A stretch of 64,000 bases of DNA from Microbacterium proteolyticum. GTDB taxonomy: Bacteria > Actinomycetota > Actinomycetes > Actinomycetales > Microbacteriaceae. The notes under the pieces were generated by a model that did not search any database, had not been told where the DNA came from, and saw only the letters and a program-made list of their open reading frames with translations. Positions 40,743 through 49,719 of the stretch are shown here, piece by piece. A program made the position numbers and the translations under genes. The stretch spans positions 2,666,001 to 2,730,000 of the forward strand of contig NZ_JAUSZZ010000001.1 in the NCBI RefSeq assembly GCF_030818075.1, in the 5' to 3' direction. Within the stretch, counting starts at the first letter, position 1, and each line of letters opens with the position of its first letter.

Positions 40743-41570
40743 TTACGCGCCGACCTTGAAGCGGGCGAAGTCGGTCAGGGTGAGACCGGCGTCGGACGCG
40801 ACCTTGGCGACGGACAGCTTGTTGTCCTTCGCGTAGTCCTGGTCGAGCAGGGCGACCTGCTTGAAGAACGCGTTGACGCGACCCTCGACGATCTTCGGCA
40901 GAGCCGCCTCGGGCTTGCCCTCGTTGCGGGAGATCTCGGTGACGATCTCGCGCTCCTTCTCGACGTCGGCCTCGGGCACGGCGTCGCGGGTGAGGTACGA
41001 GGGGTTGGCGAACGAGACGTGCTGCGCGATCGAGCGAGCGGTCTCGGCGTCGTCGCCGGTGTAGGCGAGCACCACGCCGACCTGCGGGGGCAGGTCCTTG
41101 CTGGTCTTGTGCAGGTACACCTCGAACTTCTCGCCCGAGATCGTGCGCACGCGACGCAGCTCGACCTTCTCGCCGATGATGGCGGCCTCGTCGGAGATGA
41201 GCTGCTCGACGGTCTGACCACCGGCGTCGGCGGCGAGAGCGGCCTCGACGGAGTCGGCGCCGGCCGCGGCGGCGGCGTCGACGACCTTCTCGGCCAGGGC
41301 GATGAAGCGCTCGTTCTTGGCGACGAAGTCGGTCTCGCAGGCGAGCTCGAGGAGCGTCACGGAACCGTCGTTCTCGCGAGCGACCACGAGGCCCTCGCTG
41401 GTCGAACGGTCGGCGCGCTTGGCGTTGCCCTTGGCGCCCTTGAGGCGCAGGATCTCGACGGCCTTCTCGACGTCGCCGTCAGCCTCTTCGAGCGCCTTCT
41501 TGGTGTCGACCATGCCGGTGCCGAGCTGCTCGCGCAGCGCCTTGATGTCGGCGATCGTGAAGTTTGCCAT
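40743..41570 (-). CDS. tsf: Elongation factor Ts
   Basis: 275 residues; nucleotide exchange factor of EF-Tu. The N-terminal UBA module (DIKALREQLGTGMVDTKKAL), the ETDFVAKN signature in LLELACETDFVAKNERF, and two dimer-domain halves are present. ATG at 41570 follows AAGGAGACC. Third in the order rpsB-tsf-pyrH-frr when read leftward. Confidence 0.98.
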   Translation of the reverse strand: MANFTIADIKALREQLGTGMVDTKKALEEADGDVEKAVEILRLKGAKGNAKRADRSTSEGLVVARENDGSVTLLELACETDFVAKNERFIALAEKVVDAAAAAGADSVEAALAADAGGQTVEQLISDEAAIIGEKVELRRVRTISGEKFEVYLHKTSKDLPPQVGVVLAYTGDDAETARSIAQHVSFANPSYLTRDAVPEADVEKEREIVTEISRNEGKPEAALPKIVEGRVNAFFKQVALLDQDYAKDNKLSVAKVASDAGLTLTDFARFKVGA

Positions 41571-41683
41571 GGTGTGGCGGTCTCCTTGTCGTTTTCGTTC
41601 TCGATGTGAGCCCGGCGGGGCCGTGTCGCCACCCTCGCGCGAGGGGGCTGTCACGACCCCGCCGGATCGTAGCCTGTGCGGGT

Positions 41684-41717
41684 GACGCGTCGTTCACCCC
41701 GTGGTGAAGCGTGCGTC
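41684..41717 (-). promoter_or_regulatory. rpsB-tsf intergenic hairpin
   Basis: GACGCGTCGTTCACC and GGTGAAGCGTGCGTC form an imperfect 34-nt hairpin with a perfect TTCACC/GGTGAA core, starting 8 nt after the rpsB stop on the minus strand. No U-tract, so an attenuator or processing site seems likelier than a full stop. TACGAT about 15 nt further on may be an extra tsf promoter. Confidence 0.5.
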
Positions 41718-41724
41718 GCGCGGC

Positions 41725-42570
41725 TTACTTGCTGTCGGTGGCCTCGGCGTCGGCGGCCTCGGTCGACTCCGCCTCGGCAGCCGGGGCCTCGGTGGGCTCC
41801 GCGGTCTCGGCGGGGGTCTCGAGCAGCTCGCGCTCCCACTCGGCGAGGGGCTCGGCGGCCTCGTCCTCACCGGCGGGCTGGTGACGCTGGATCAGGCCCT
41901 CGGCGGCGGCGTCGGCGATGATGCGCGTGAGCAGGCTCACCGAGCGGATCGCGTCGTCGTTACCGGGGATCGGGTACTGGAACTCGTCGGGGTCGGCGTT
42001 CGTGTCGAGGATGCCGATCACGGGGATGCCGAGCTTCTTGGCCTCGTCGACTGCGAGGTGCTCGCGCTTGGCGTCGACGACCCAGATGGCCGACGGGGTC
42101 TTCTGCAGGTTGCGGATACCACCGAGCGACTTGTGCAGCTTGTCGAGCTCGCGCTTCTTGAGCAGGAGCTCCTTCTTGGTGAAGCCGCTCTCGGCCGGGT
42201 TCTCGTAGTCGAGCTCCTCGAGCTCCTTCATGCGGGCGAGGCGCTTCGACACCGTCTGGAAGTTGGTGAGGAGGCCACCGAGCCAGCGCTGGTTGACGTA
42301 GGGCTGGCCCACGCGCGTCGCCTGCTCGGCGAGGACTTCCTGCGCCTGCTTCTTGGTGCCGACGAAGAGGATGGTGCCGCCGTGCGCGACGGTCTCCTTG
42401 ACGAACTCGTACGCCTTGTCGATGTAGCCGAGCGACTGCTGCAGGTCGATGATGTGGATGCCACTGCGCTCGGTGAGGATGAAGCGCTTCACCTTCGGGT
42501 TCCACCGGCGGGTCTGGTGTCCGAAGTGAACGCCGCTGTCGAGCAACTGGCGGATGGTGACGACGGCCAT
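41725..42570 (-). CDS. rpsB: 30S ribosomal protein S2
   Basis: 281 residues. Core: [99 protein letters not shown] (given in parts in the family pattern), and [12 protein letters not shown] 45-residue acidic Ala/Glu tail extends beyond the usual end, common in actinobacteria. ATG at 42570 follows CAGGAGTACGACC. Confidence 0.98.
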   Translation of the reverse strand: MAVVTIRQLLDSGVHFGHQTRRWNPKVKRFILTERSGIHIIDLQQSLGYIDKAYEFVKETVAHGGTILFVGTKKQAQEVLAEQATRVGQPYVNQRWLGGLLTNFQTVSKRLARMKELEELDYENPAESGFTKKELLLKKRELDKLHKSLGGIRNLQKTPSAIWVVDAKREHLAVDEAKKLGIPVIGILDTNADPDEFQYPIPGNDDAIRSVSLLTRIIADAAAEGLIQRHQPAGEDEAAEPLAEWERELLETPAETAEPTEAPAAEAESTEAADAEATDSK

Positions 42571-42874
42571 GGTCGTACTCCTGTTTCTGGGCGCTCTCGC
42601 GCCGTGGTTGTGGTTGTTCGCGCCAGACGGTCCGTCTGGCGAGCCTGGTGCCCGGCGCACACCCGCCGACCGCCGGAGCGGTGGACCATGGGGTGTGGAT
42701 GCCGCGCGGTGCGCCTTCCGTGAAGAAGATGCGGTGCGCTGTGGGCACGCGGAGTCATCCCGACATGCGGGATGCGTCCCCCAGCATACAGGACGCCTCC
42801 TCCCCGCGGCGTGTCCGTCCCCACTCGCGCCGGCGCGCCGCCGTGCTGAGCGCGCACCGCGGGAGACTCCTGCA
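42571..42874 (-). promoter_or_regulatory. Long rpsB leader with hairpins and promoter
   Basis: No gene fits here. On the minus strand TATGCT (complement at 42783-42788) is the best -10, giving a leader of about 200 nt. It contains ATCCCG/CGGGAT, the 21-bp palindrome at 42621-42641, and GGCGC-GAGA-GCGCC just before the ribosome site. The layout suits autoregulation by S2, known in other bacteria with different structures. Confidence 0.5.
42621..42641. repeat. Perfect palindrome in the rpsB leader
   Basis: CGCCAGACGG, one T, CCGTCTGGCG. It forms a perfect 10-bp dyad 51 nt before the rpsB start; as RNA the loop is tiny, so the stem would open at its tip. It may be a dimeric-protein operator or an RNA stem. 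Confidence 0.7.
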
Positions 42875-43339
42875 ATGGTCTCGACATCCCTCGCCGTCTT
42901 CGTGGCTCTCGTCACCGCCGTCTCCGATCCGCTCACCGGGCTCGGCTGGGCCTGGCCGGTCGAGCAGGTCCGCGTCGTGCGCCCGTACGAAGCGCCCGCC
43001 CACGCCTACGGCGCCGGCCACCGCGGGATCGATCTCGCGTCGACGGAGGTCGTGCGCTCGCCCGCCGACGGGCACATCGCGTTCACGGGCGACGTGGCCG
43101 GTCGCCCTGTGCTGACGATCGATCACGGTGGTGGACTGGTCACGACGCTCGAGCCCGTCGACTCCGACCTGGCCGTCGGCGACGCCGTCGCCCGGGCGGC
43201 GCCGGTCGGTCACCTCGCGCCGGGCGGACACACGGCGCCGGGAACCGTGCACTTCGGCGTCCGTCTGGACGGGGAGTACATCAACCCGTTGCGGTTGCTC
43301 GGCGGCGTCCCTCGGGCGGTGCTCCTGCCCTGCTGCTGA
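42875..43339 (+). CDS. M23-family peptidase (LytM-like), secreted
   Basis: A 154-residue protein. The N terminus [17 protein letters not shown] is a short signal or anchor. The M23 domain follows directly: [11 protein letters not shown] (zinc His and Asp), [23 protein letters not shown], and [17 protein letters not shown] (HxH region reduced to one clear His). It should cut peptidoglycan cross-bridges or regulate such enzymes. It ends in CC. ATG at 42875 follows GGGAGACTCC. Divergent from rpsB. Confidence 0.87.
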   Translation: MVSTSLAVFVALVTAVSDPLTGLGWAWPVEQVRVVRPYEAPAHAYGAGHRGIDLASTEVVRSPADGHIAFTGDVAGRPVLTIDHGGGLVTTLEPVDSDLAVGDAVARAAPVGHLAPGGHTAPGTVHFGVRLDGEYINPLRLLGGVPRAVLLPCC

Positions 43340-43370
43340 CGAGGCCGAGCCGTGGGCGCGGTCGACGGGC

Positions 43371-44018
43371 TCAGCCGATGGTGTTACCGCGGCCTTCGAC
43401 GACGACCGACCCGACGCCGCCGCCGGAGCGTACGACGTTGTCCTGGCCACGGACAGTGACGGCGGAGATGCCCGCGTTCGCGTCGATCGCGTTGCGGTCG
43501 CCCGAGACGTCCACGCTGTCGATGCCCGCCGTCGAAGTGACGACACCGTCGTTCCCCTGCACGACGACCTGACCGGCGTCGGCGAAGCGGATGCGGATGC
43601 GGTCCCCCGACATCCGAAGCGTCTCGATCGTCGCCGACGAGGCGTCCACGGTCAGGGCGGTCCCCCCGACGGTGAGCTCCGCGCACGAGCCCGTGATGCG
43701 GACCGTCCGTTCGGATCCCGACACGGTCTCGATCCCGGCGTCACCGCAGTCGACGGCATCGGCCGCGCCCGACGACGGGGGCGCCGTGGTGCCGCCCGGG
43801 CCGGATGCGTCGGCCGGTTTGACCGGAGTGGGGGTCATCGACAGCGTCGGCGGGAGCGGCGTCGGGGGCGCGGTGGGAGAGGACGCGGTTCGCCCATCGA
43901 ACCCCGGCGGAAGTCGCGTCTCGACCGGCCGGGGCACGGTCACCGAGATGCATCCCCCAAGCAGCACCGACGACGCGACCGCGCCGAAGAGCGCGAAGAG
44001 GCGAGAGCCGGGATGCAT
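43371..44018 (-). CDS. DUF3060-type lipoprotein
   Basis: A 215-residue lipoprotein. Signal MHPGSRLFALFGAVASSVL, lipobox LLGGC (Cys near 23). A Pro/Thr linker runs to about residue 85, then short repeated beta strands (VRITGSCAELTVGGTALTV, VDVSGDRNAIDANAG, VTVRGQDNVVRSGGG, VVVEGRGNTIG) form a parallel beta-helix, as in DUF3060 proteins. Function unknown. ATG at 44018 lies 6 nt after TACCGT (leaderless). Confidence 0.85.
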   Translation of the reverse strand: MHPGSRLFALFGAVASSVLLGGCISVTVPRPVETRLPPGFDGRTASSPTAPPTPLPPTLSMTPTPVKPADASGPGGTTAPPSSGAADAVDCGDAGIETVSGSERTVRITGSCAELTVGGTALTVDASSATIETLRMSGDRIRIRFADAGQVVVQGNDGVVTSTAGIDSVDVSGDRNAIDANAGISAVTVRGQDNVVRSGGGVGSVVVEGRGNTIG

Positions 44019-44090
44019 GAGCTCACGGTACGGCTGGGGAGCGAACGCGCACCAGGGGGTCCTCCCCCGCGAACGCGGAGCGGGAGGGGG

Positions 44091-44242
44091 GAGCCACAGA
44101 GGGGCCGGCGACGCGCCGTGACGCTGCGCCCGCGGGCCCCTCCCCTCCGCAGCCGCATCGGGCGGGGAGCCACAGAGGGACCGGCGACGCGCCGTGACGC
44201 CGGGCCCGCGGGCCCCTCCCCTCCGCAGCCGCATCGGGCGGG
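44091..44242. repeat. 76-bp tandem duplication
   Basis: GAGCCACAGAGG starts at 44091 and 44167; the copies run ACCGGCGACGCGCCGTGACG, then CCCGCGGGCCCCTCCCCTCC, with few differences. 76 bp is not a multiple of three. It lies between the DUF3060 gene and xerC. Confidence 0.85.
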
Positions 44243-44287
44243 GGGGTCGAACGGCGAACGGGTCGCGGGAGCCCAGACTCCGCTGCG

Positions 44288-45280
44288 TCACGCTCGTGGG
44301 TGCGCCAGCCGGTACGCCTCGCGCAGGCGCTCCGCTGAGACGTGCGTGTAGATCTGTGTGGTGCCGAGGCTGGCGTGACCCAGGATCTCCTGCACGGCAC
44401 GAAGGTCGGCGCCGCCGTCGAGCAGGTGCGTCGCCGCCGAGTGACGGAGCGCGTGCGGGCCGAGCACTTCGGCGCCCACTCGCGGTGCGACCGTCCGCGA
44501 CACCAGAGCATGCACCGCCCGCGGTCCCAGTCGCGCGCCCTTCGCCCCGAAGAAGACGGCGCGCTCGTCCCCGACGGCGAGAGCGGATGCCGAACGCGAA
44601 CCGTCATCCGAGGCTCGCGCCCCGCGACGTGCGAGGAGCACGGGACGGGCGCGCACGAGATACGACTGCAGTGCGCGCTCGGCCGGAAGGCCGAACGGCA
44701 CCACTCTCTCCTTGTCGCCCTTTCCCCGGAGGCGCACCGTGCGGCGCTCATGGTCGACGTCGTCGAGGTCGAGACCGCAGATCTCGGAGACCCGCGCCCC
44801 CGATCCGTAGAGCAGCTCGAGGAGGGCGTGATCGCGCAGCGCGATCGCGTCTCCCCCCTCGGCGGCCGCGGCGGCGTCGACGAGCACCTCGTCGAGAGCG
44901 TCCGCCGTGGCCACCGACGGAAGGGTCCGTCCTCGCTTGGGCGACGACATCCGTTGCGAGGGGTCATGCGTGACCAGGCCCTGTTCGCTCGCCCACGCGA
45001 ACATTCCGCGGACCGTGGACAGGCGCCGTGCGGCCGTCGACTTCGCACGCCCGGCCTTCGTCGCCTGCCACTGCCACTCGCGGAGGTCGTCGACGTCGAC
45101 GTCCGCGATGGGGCGGTCACCGAGCGCGGCCACCAGGTCGGCGAGATCGGCGCCGTAGGCGCGCACGGTCGCCGGGGAGAGTCGGCGCACGTCCGCGACG
45201 TGGGCGAGATAGCCCTCGACGACCTCGGAGATGCGCACGTCCCCAGCCTGCCCCGCCAGGGCCTGCGACCCGGGACTCAC
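44288..45280 (-). CDS. xerC: Tyrosine recombinase XerC
   Basis: About 330 residues; with XerD it resolves chromosome dimers at dif. An N-terminal SAM-like core-binding domain (VVEGYLAHVADVRRLSPATVRAYGADL) precedes the catalytic domain: GSGARVSEICGLDLDD (Arg), RGKGDKERVVPF (Lys), GPHALRHSAATHLLDGGADLRAVQEILGHASL split as HALRHSAATHLL and EILGHASLGTTQIYTHV (His, Arg, His, Tyr). GTG 45280 follows TGGGAGTCGGCGC; GTG 45238 is a shorter alternative (316 residues). Between yraN/comM/dprA and rpsB, its usual actinobacterial place. Confidence 0.94.
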   Translation of the reverse strand: MSPGSQALAGQAGDVRISEVVEGYLAHVADVRRLSPATVRAYGADLADLVAALGDRPIADVDVDDLREWQWQATKAGRAKSTAARRLSTVRGMFAWASEQGLVTHDPSQRMSSPKRGRTLPSVATADALDEVLVDAAAAAEGGDAIALRDHALLELLYGSGARVSEICGLDLDDVDHERRTVRLRGKGDKERVVPFGLPAERALQSYLVRARPVLLARRGARASDDGSRSASALAVGDERAVFFGAKGARLGPRAVHALVSRTVAPRVGAEVLGPHALRHSAATHLLDGGADLRAVQEILGHASLGTTQIYTHVSAERLREAYRLAHPRA

Positions 45281-45517
45281 GCGCCGACTCCCAGCGATTC
45301 GCTCCCGCCTCGGCGTGCGTACGGGCGCCGGCCGTCGGACGGGGCTGTCCCGCCGCCACGGAGGGCGATCCGCGAGACCCGTCACCCGTCCGGCGCCGGC
45401 TCGAACGCACCCGCCCCGAGCCTCGGACCGGCATACGCGCATCAGCCGGCGGACGAGGCCGCGCCGGCGCCGGCTGGGAGCGCACCGGCGCCACCTGGGC
45501 GCGCTCCGCGAGACCCG

Positions 45518-46690
45518 CTACCCCGTCCGGCGCCGAGTCGACCGGTCACGCCCGACCGTGCGCCACCCTCCGTCGTCGTCTCGCATCACGCGGCCCTCCA
45601 GCTCGGCGAAACCCAGCAGGATCGCCGCCTCGTCCGGCGCGAGCCCACTACGGCGGGCGACTTCGTCCGTCGAGCGTCCGCTGCGGGGCGACAGGGCGTC
45701 CAGCAGTCTCGTGGTCTCGTCGGTGCGGCCCTGCTCCCCCGCAGGCGGCCCAGGACTCGCCGCACCGAGCATTTCGAGCACATCCGCTGACGAGGTCACG
45801 CACACGCCGTCGAACTCACGGAGTACCCGGTGGCATCCCGCCGAGGCGGCGCTGGTCACCGGCCCCGGAACGGCGCCCAGCGCGCGACCCAGCGTGGCGG
45901 CATGAGCGGCGGTGTTCAACGACCCGCTGCGCCAGCCCGCTTCGACGACGACGACCGCGTCGGCCATCGCGGCGATCAGCCGGTTGCGGGCCAGGAAGCG
46001 CCACTTCGTCGGCGCAGCGCCGCACGGCGTCTCGCTCCAGACCGCCCCGGTCTCGGCGATCCGCGTGAGCAGGCCCTCGTGGCCTCGGGGATAGGCGCGA
46101 TCGACACCGCCGGCGAGGAAGGCGACGGTGGCGCCACCCGCCGACAGGGCCGCGCGGTGACAGGCGCCGTCGATGCCGTAGGCCGCACCGGAGACGACCG
46201 CGACGCCCGCCGCCGCGAGGTCGGCCGCCAGGTCGGCGGCGACCCCCTCGCCGTAAGCGGTCGACGCGCGAGCTCCCACGAGGGCGACGGCCGGAGATTC
46301 GGCGTGCGCAGACGCTCCCCGCCGCCACAGGGCGATCGGCGCGTGCGCGTCGAGGTCGTCGAACCGCACCGGCCAGTCGCGGTCGCCCGGTACGACGAGC
46401 GACGCGCCACATCGTCGCGCCGCGTCGATCGCGGCGCCGACCGCCGAGGGCTGGAGTCGTGGCATCCACCGAGCCCGAGCCTTGCGAACCTCCGGGTCGT
46501 CGATCTCCGGCGCGAGTCGGAGGGCCTCGGCCGCGCCGTACGCGGAGACGAGCGCCCCCGCCACACCGTCGCCCGGTTCGACGAGGACGCTCCAGACCGC
46601 ACGGGCGTAGGCCTCCTCGGCGGAGGTTCCCGTCGCGCGGTGCACGCCGCTCAATGCCTGCGCCGCCGAAGACGCGTCGAGAGGGATCAC
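45518..46690 (-). CDS. dprA: DNA-processing protein DprA
   Basis: 390 residues; protects incoming single-stranded DNA and loads RecA. The Rossmann-like core is complete: VALVGARASTAYGEGVAADLAADLA, VVSGAAYGIDGACHRAAL, VAFLAGGVDRAYPRGHEGLL, GAVWSETPCGAAPTKWRFLARNRLIA, VVVVEAGWRSGSLNTAAHA, and VPGPVTSAASAGCHRVL. A C-terminal winged helix (about 330-385) is present. GTG overlaps the comM stop in GTGA. Presence of DprA alone does not prove competence. Confidence 0.95.
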   Translation of the reverse strand: MIPLDASSAAQALSGVHRATGTSAEEAYARAVWSVLVEPGDGVAGALVSAYGAAEALRLAPEIDDPEVRKARARWMPRLQPSAVGAAIDAARRCGASLVVPGDRDWPVRFDDLDAHAPIALWRRGASAHAESPAVALVGARASTAYGEGVAADLAADLAAAGVAVVSGAAYGIDGACHRAALSAGGATVAFLAGGVDRAYPRGHEGLLTRIAETGAVWSETPCGAAPTKWRFLARNRLIAAMADAVVVVEAGWRSGSLNTAAHAATLGRALGAVPGPVTSAASAGCHRVLREFDGVCVTSSADVLEMLGAASPGPPAGEQGRTDETTRLLDALSPRSGRSTDEVARRSGLAPDEAAILLGFAELEGRVMRDDDGGWRTVGRDRSTRRRTG

Positions 46691-48211
46691 GCGTGGGCCC
46701 CCTGACGGAGATAGAGCGCACGACCCACGTCGTCGAGCTGGAGATGGTCGTGGCCCGCGATGTCGGCGACGGTCCACGCCACCCGAAGGAGGCGGTCGTA
46801 TCCCCGCAGTGTCAACGCTCCCCGACGCAGGGCCGCATCGAGCGGCCGCAGCACTTCTGCCGGCGGTGCCGCGGGGCCCCGCAGCCAGGTGCCGGGTACG
46901 TCGGCATTGCGCCGCCAAGGTGTCGCCGACCAGCGTCGCGCGGATCGGCCCCGCGCCTCGATGACCATGCCCCGCGCGTCTGCGGTCGTCACGACGCGCG
47001 CGTCGCTGTCTCGGCGGGCCGACGACACGCGCTGCAATCGGAGGTCGATGTCGATTCGGTCCAGCAGCGGTCCCGACAGGCGTCGCGTGTATCGGCGGAT
47101 GGCCTGCGGGGCGCACTCGCACGCGCCGCCCGCGACACCGTACTGTCCGCACGGACAGGGAGTCGTGGCGATCACCAATTGGAAGCGCGCGGGGTAGGTC
47201 GCGGCCACGCCGGAACGGTGCACCTGGATCACGCCACTTTCGAGCGGCTGCCGCAGTGCGTCCAGGACGGAGGCGGGGAATTCGCCACCCTCGTCGAGGA
47301 AGAGGACGCCGTCGCTCGCGCGGGCGATGGCTCCGGGGCGGACCACACCCGATCCGCCGCCGATGAGCGCTGCCGCCGTCGCGCCGTGATGCGGGCTCTC
47401 GAAAGGAGGGGTGCGCGAGAGCCGCGTCACGGTGTCACCCGAGAGCGAGCGGATGGATGCCACCGACAGGGCGGCGGCGTCGTCCAGCGGCGGCAGGATG
47501 CCGGGGAGTCGCCGCGCCAGCATCGTCTTGCCCGCACCCGGCGGGCCCGCTCATCAGCAGGTGATGGCCGCCGGCCGCCGCGACGACGAGGGCGTCCACC
47601 GCCTCCGGTTGACCGACGACGTCGGCGAGGTCGCGCGACGCGTCGTCCGTGTTGCTGCTCGTCGGCGCCTCCGCCGCCACGAGTTCGGCCGCTTCACTCC
47701 GGCCGCCGTGCCACCGCACGACCTCCGCGAGACACACCGCCGCCAGCACCTCGACGCCCTCCACCAGACGCGCCTCGGCCGCGTTCGCGCTCGGCACGAC
47801 GACGCGACGGTGCCCCGCCTTCCGCGCGGCGACGACCGCCGGCAGGACACCGGGAACCGGCCGGAGTCGGCCGTCGAGCCCCAGCTCGCCGATGTGCACC
47901 GTCGTCGCGACCCGCGCGGCATCCATCTCGCCGGACGTGGCCAGCGCGGCCACCGCGATCGCGACGTCGAAGCCCGACCCGCGTTTGGGAAGGCTGGCGG
48001 GCGAGAGATTGACCGTTATGCGGCGTTTCGGCAGGTCGAGACCGCGATTGGTGCACGCGTTTCGCACCCGACGCCCCGCTTCGCCGAGCGCCTTGTCGGG
48101 CAGGCCGATGATCGAGAACTCGGGGGTCTGCGACGACACGTCGGCCTCGACCTCGACGAGGTCGCCGCGCAGGCCCGACAGGGCCACCGCCCACGTGCGA
48201 GCGACGGTCAC
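46687..48211 (-). pseudogene. comM: ComM/YifB magnesium-chelatase-like ATPase, frameshifted in Walker A
   Basis: A hexameric AAA+ helicase that aids branch migration during transformation. The N-terminal Lon-like half is intact (EVEADVSSQTPEFSIIGLPDKAL, RRITVNLSPASLPKRGSGFD). At the P-loop, HHLLMSGPAGCGQDD is read instead of HHLLMSGPPGAGKT. One extra base in the GGGCCC run at 47543-47548 explains it. The other frame continues MLARRLPGILPPL, VLFLDEGGEF, ATTPCPCGQYG to the stop. Corrected length is about 507 residues, normal for ComM. Unrepaired, a 258-residue fragment without ATPase would form. Sequence error or true inactivation. Confidence 0.88.
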
Positions 48212-48570
48212 AGCGCGTCTTCGAGGTGTTCGAGCCGCGCCGTAGCCGGGTCGGGGCCGGTCAGTCCGATCGCGTCGACGCGGAGCTGCCGCCCCCGCGC
48301 GAGATCGGGGTGCGCGGCGAGCCAGGCCAGCGCGAGCCGCCACAGGCGCGTCGCCTTGCGCTTGTCGATCGCCTCGAACGGATGCCCGAAGTCCTCCGTC
48401 CGCCGAGTCTTGACCTCCACCACGACGAGCGTGCCGTCACGCTCGGCGACGATGTCGATCTCGCCCTGGGTGCACCGCCAGTTGCGGGCGATGATGCGGT
48501 AGCCGTCGCCTGCCAGATAGGCGACGGCGCGGTCCTCCCCGGCCCTGCCGAGGTCGTCTTTCGCTGCCAT
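48208..48570 (-). CDS. yraN: UPF0102 protein YraN
   Basis: A 120-residue endonuclease-fold protein. GRAGEDRAVAYLAGDGYRIIARNWR, GEIDIVAERDGTLVVVEVKTRR (Asp and ExK of the nuclease core) and LRVDAIGL follow the family. Function is unproven; it is commonly next to comM and rnhB. Its stop overlaps the comM start. Confidence 0.93.
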   Translation of the reverse strand: MAAKDDLGRAGEDRAVAYLAGDGYRIIARNWRCTQGEIDIVAERDGTLVVVEVKTRRTEDFGHPFEAIDKRKATRLWRLALAWLAAHPDLARGRQLRVDAIGLTGPDPATARLEHLEDAL

Positions 48571-48662
48571 GCCCGAGAGCGTGGCATCCGGCTCCGACGG
48601 CGCGCGGGCCCGGATGGCTCATCCGTGGAGAGCCCGGGCATCCTCGCCGCTGGGGAGGAGTC

Positions 48663-48986
48663 TCAGTTGTCGAGCGAGAGCTCGTCGGGAAGCTGGAAGT
48701 CGTGACGCGACAGCTCTTCGACGTTCACGTCTTTGAACGTCAGTACGCGCACCGACTTCACGAACCGGTCGGCGCGGTAGATGTCCCACACCCACACGTC
48801 GGTCATCGAGATCTCGAAGTAGAAGTCGTGCTCGGTGTCGCGGCGCACGACGTTGACGTCGTTCGCGAGATAGAACCGACGCTCGGTCTCGATCACGTAG
48901 GTGAACTGGCGCACGACATCGCGATACTCGCGGTACAGGGCCAGCTCGAGTTCGCGGTCGTAGTCCTCGAAGACGTCGTCATCCAT
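48663..48986 (-). CDS. DUF2469 family protein
   Basis: A 107-residue acidic protein, nearly invariant in actinobacteria beside rnhB and yraN: MDDDVFEDYDRELELALYREYRDVV, YVIETERRFYLANDVN, and FEISMTDVWVWDIYR. Function unknown. TAGGAT lies 9 nt before the ATG, so the leader would be 2-3 nt, though GGGAAG could also be a ribosome site. Confidence 0.92.
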   Translation of the reverse strand: MDDDVFEDYDRELELALYREYRDVVRQFTYVIETERRFYLANDVNVVRRDTEHDFYFEISMTDVWVWDIYRADRFVKSVRVLTFKDVNVEELSRHDFQLPDELSLDN

Positions 48987-49065
48987 GGTCTTCCCATCCT
49001 AGGCGCGCACCGCCGAACGGGCCGCACGGAGTCGCACGCCGGGCGCGTCCGCCGCATCGAAACGA

Positions 49066-49719
49066 TCAGAACAGTGTCGGCGCCGCCGCGATGGCCCAGG
49101 AGTGACGGTGGTGCACGCTCATGCCGTGCATGGTGATCGCGTCGCGGTGATCCAGGCTCGCGTAGCCCTTGTTGCGCACCCAGCCGTAGGCGGGCAAGTC
49201 ATCGTGCAGTCCCACCATGAGCGTGTCGCGGGCCACCTTGGCGATGACGGATGCCGCCGCCGCACTCGCGCAGTCGCGGTCGGCCTTGACGATGGGCTTC
49301 ACCGTGAGACCCGACTCCCCCGCCGGGGTGATGTAGTCGTGGTTGCCGTCGAGGATGACCAACGCCTCTTCGGGCACCACGCCGTGCGCACGCAGGTCGG
49401 CGATCGCGCGAACGGCGGCGAGACCGAGGGCCCGGATGATGCCGATCTCGTCGATCTCGACCGAGCTCGCCCACCCCACCGCGCTGTGCTGCACGAACGC
49501 CGCCGCCCGCGCGGCGACCTCGGGCCGGCGCGCCTCCGGCACCAGTTTCGAATCGCGCAGACCCGAGGGCACGCGCTTGCGCGAGCGAGCGGGGTCGATG
49601 ACCGCCGCGCCCACCGCCACCGGCCCCGCGAGCGCCCCGCGGCCGACCTCGTCGCACGCGATGACGATCGCGTGCTCTTTCAGCACGCGACGCTCGAGGG
49701 TGAGGGTGGGTTCGATCAC
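49066..49719 (-). CDS. rnhB: Ribonuclease HII
   Basis: 217 residues; removes single ribonucleotides and RNA from DNA hybrids. Motifs: IACDEVGRGALAGPVAVGAAV (catalytic Asp, Glu), GLRDSKLVPEARRPEV, LVILDGNHDYI (Asp), VKADRDCASAAAASVIAKVARD (Asp), and YGWVRNKGYASLDH. GTG at 49719 overlaps the lepB stop in GTGA. Confidence 0.96.
   Translation of the reverse strand: MIEPTLTLERRVLKEHAIVIACDEVGRGALAGPVAVGAAVIDPARSRKRVPSGLRDSKLVPEARRPEVAARAAAFVQHSAVGWASSVEIDEIGIIRALGLAAVRAIADLRAHGVVPEEALVILDGNHDYITPAGESGLTVKPIVKADRDCASAAAASVIAKVARDTLMVGLHDDLPAYGWVRNKGYASLDHRDAITMHGMSVHHRHSWAIAAAPTLF

Noticed and set aside
45281..45517. Extra gene between xerC and dprA
   Set aside because: 237 bp with internal CCGCGAGACCCG similarity but only Arg/Pro-rich frames and no ribosome site.
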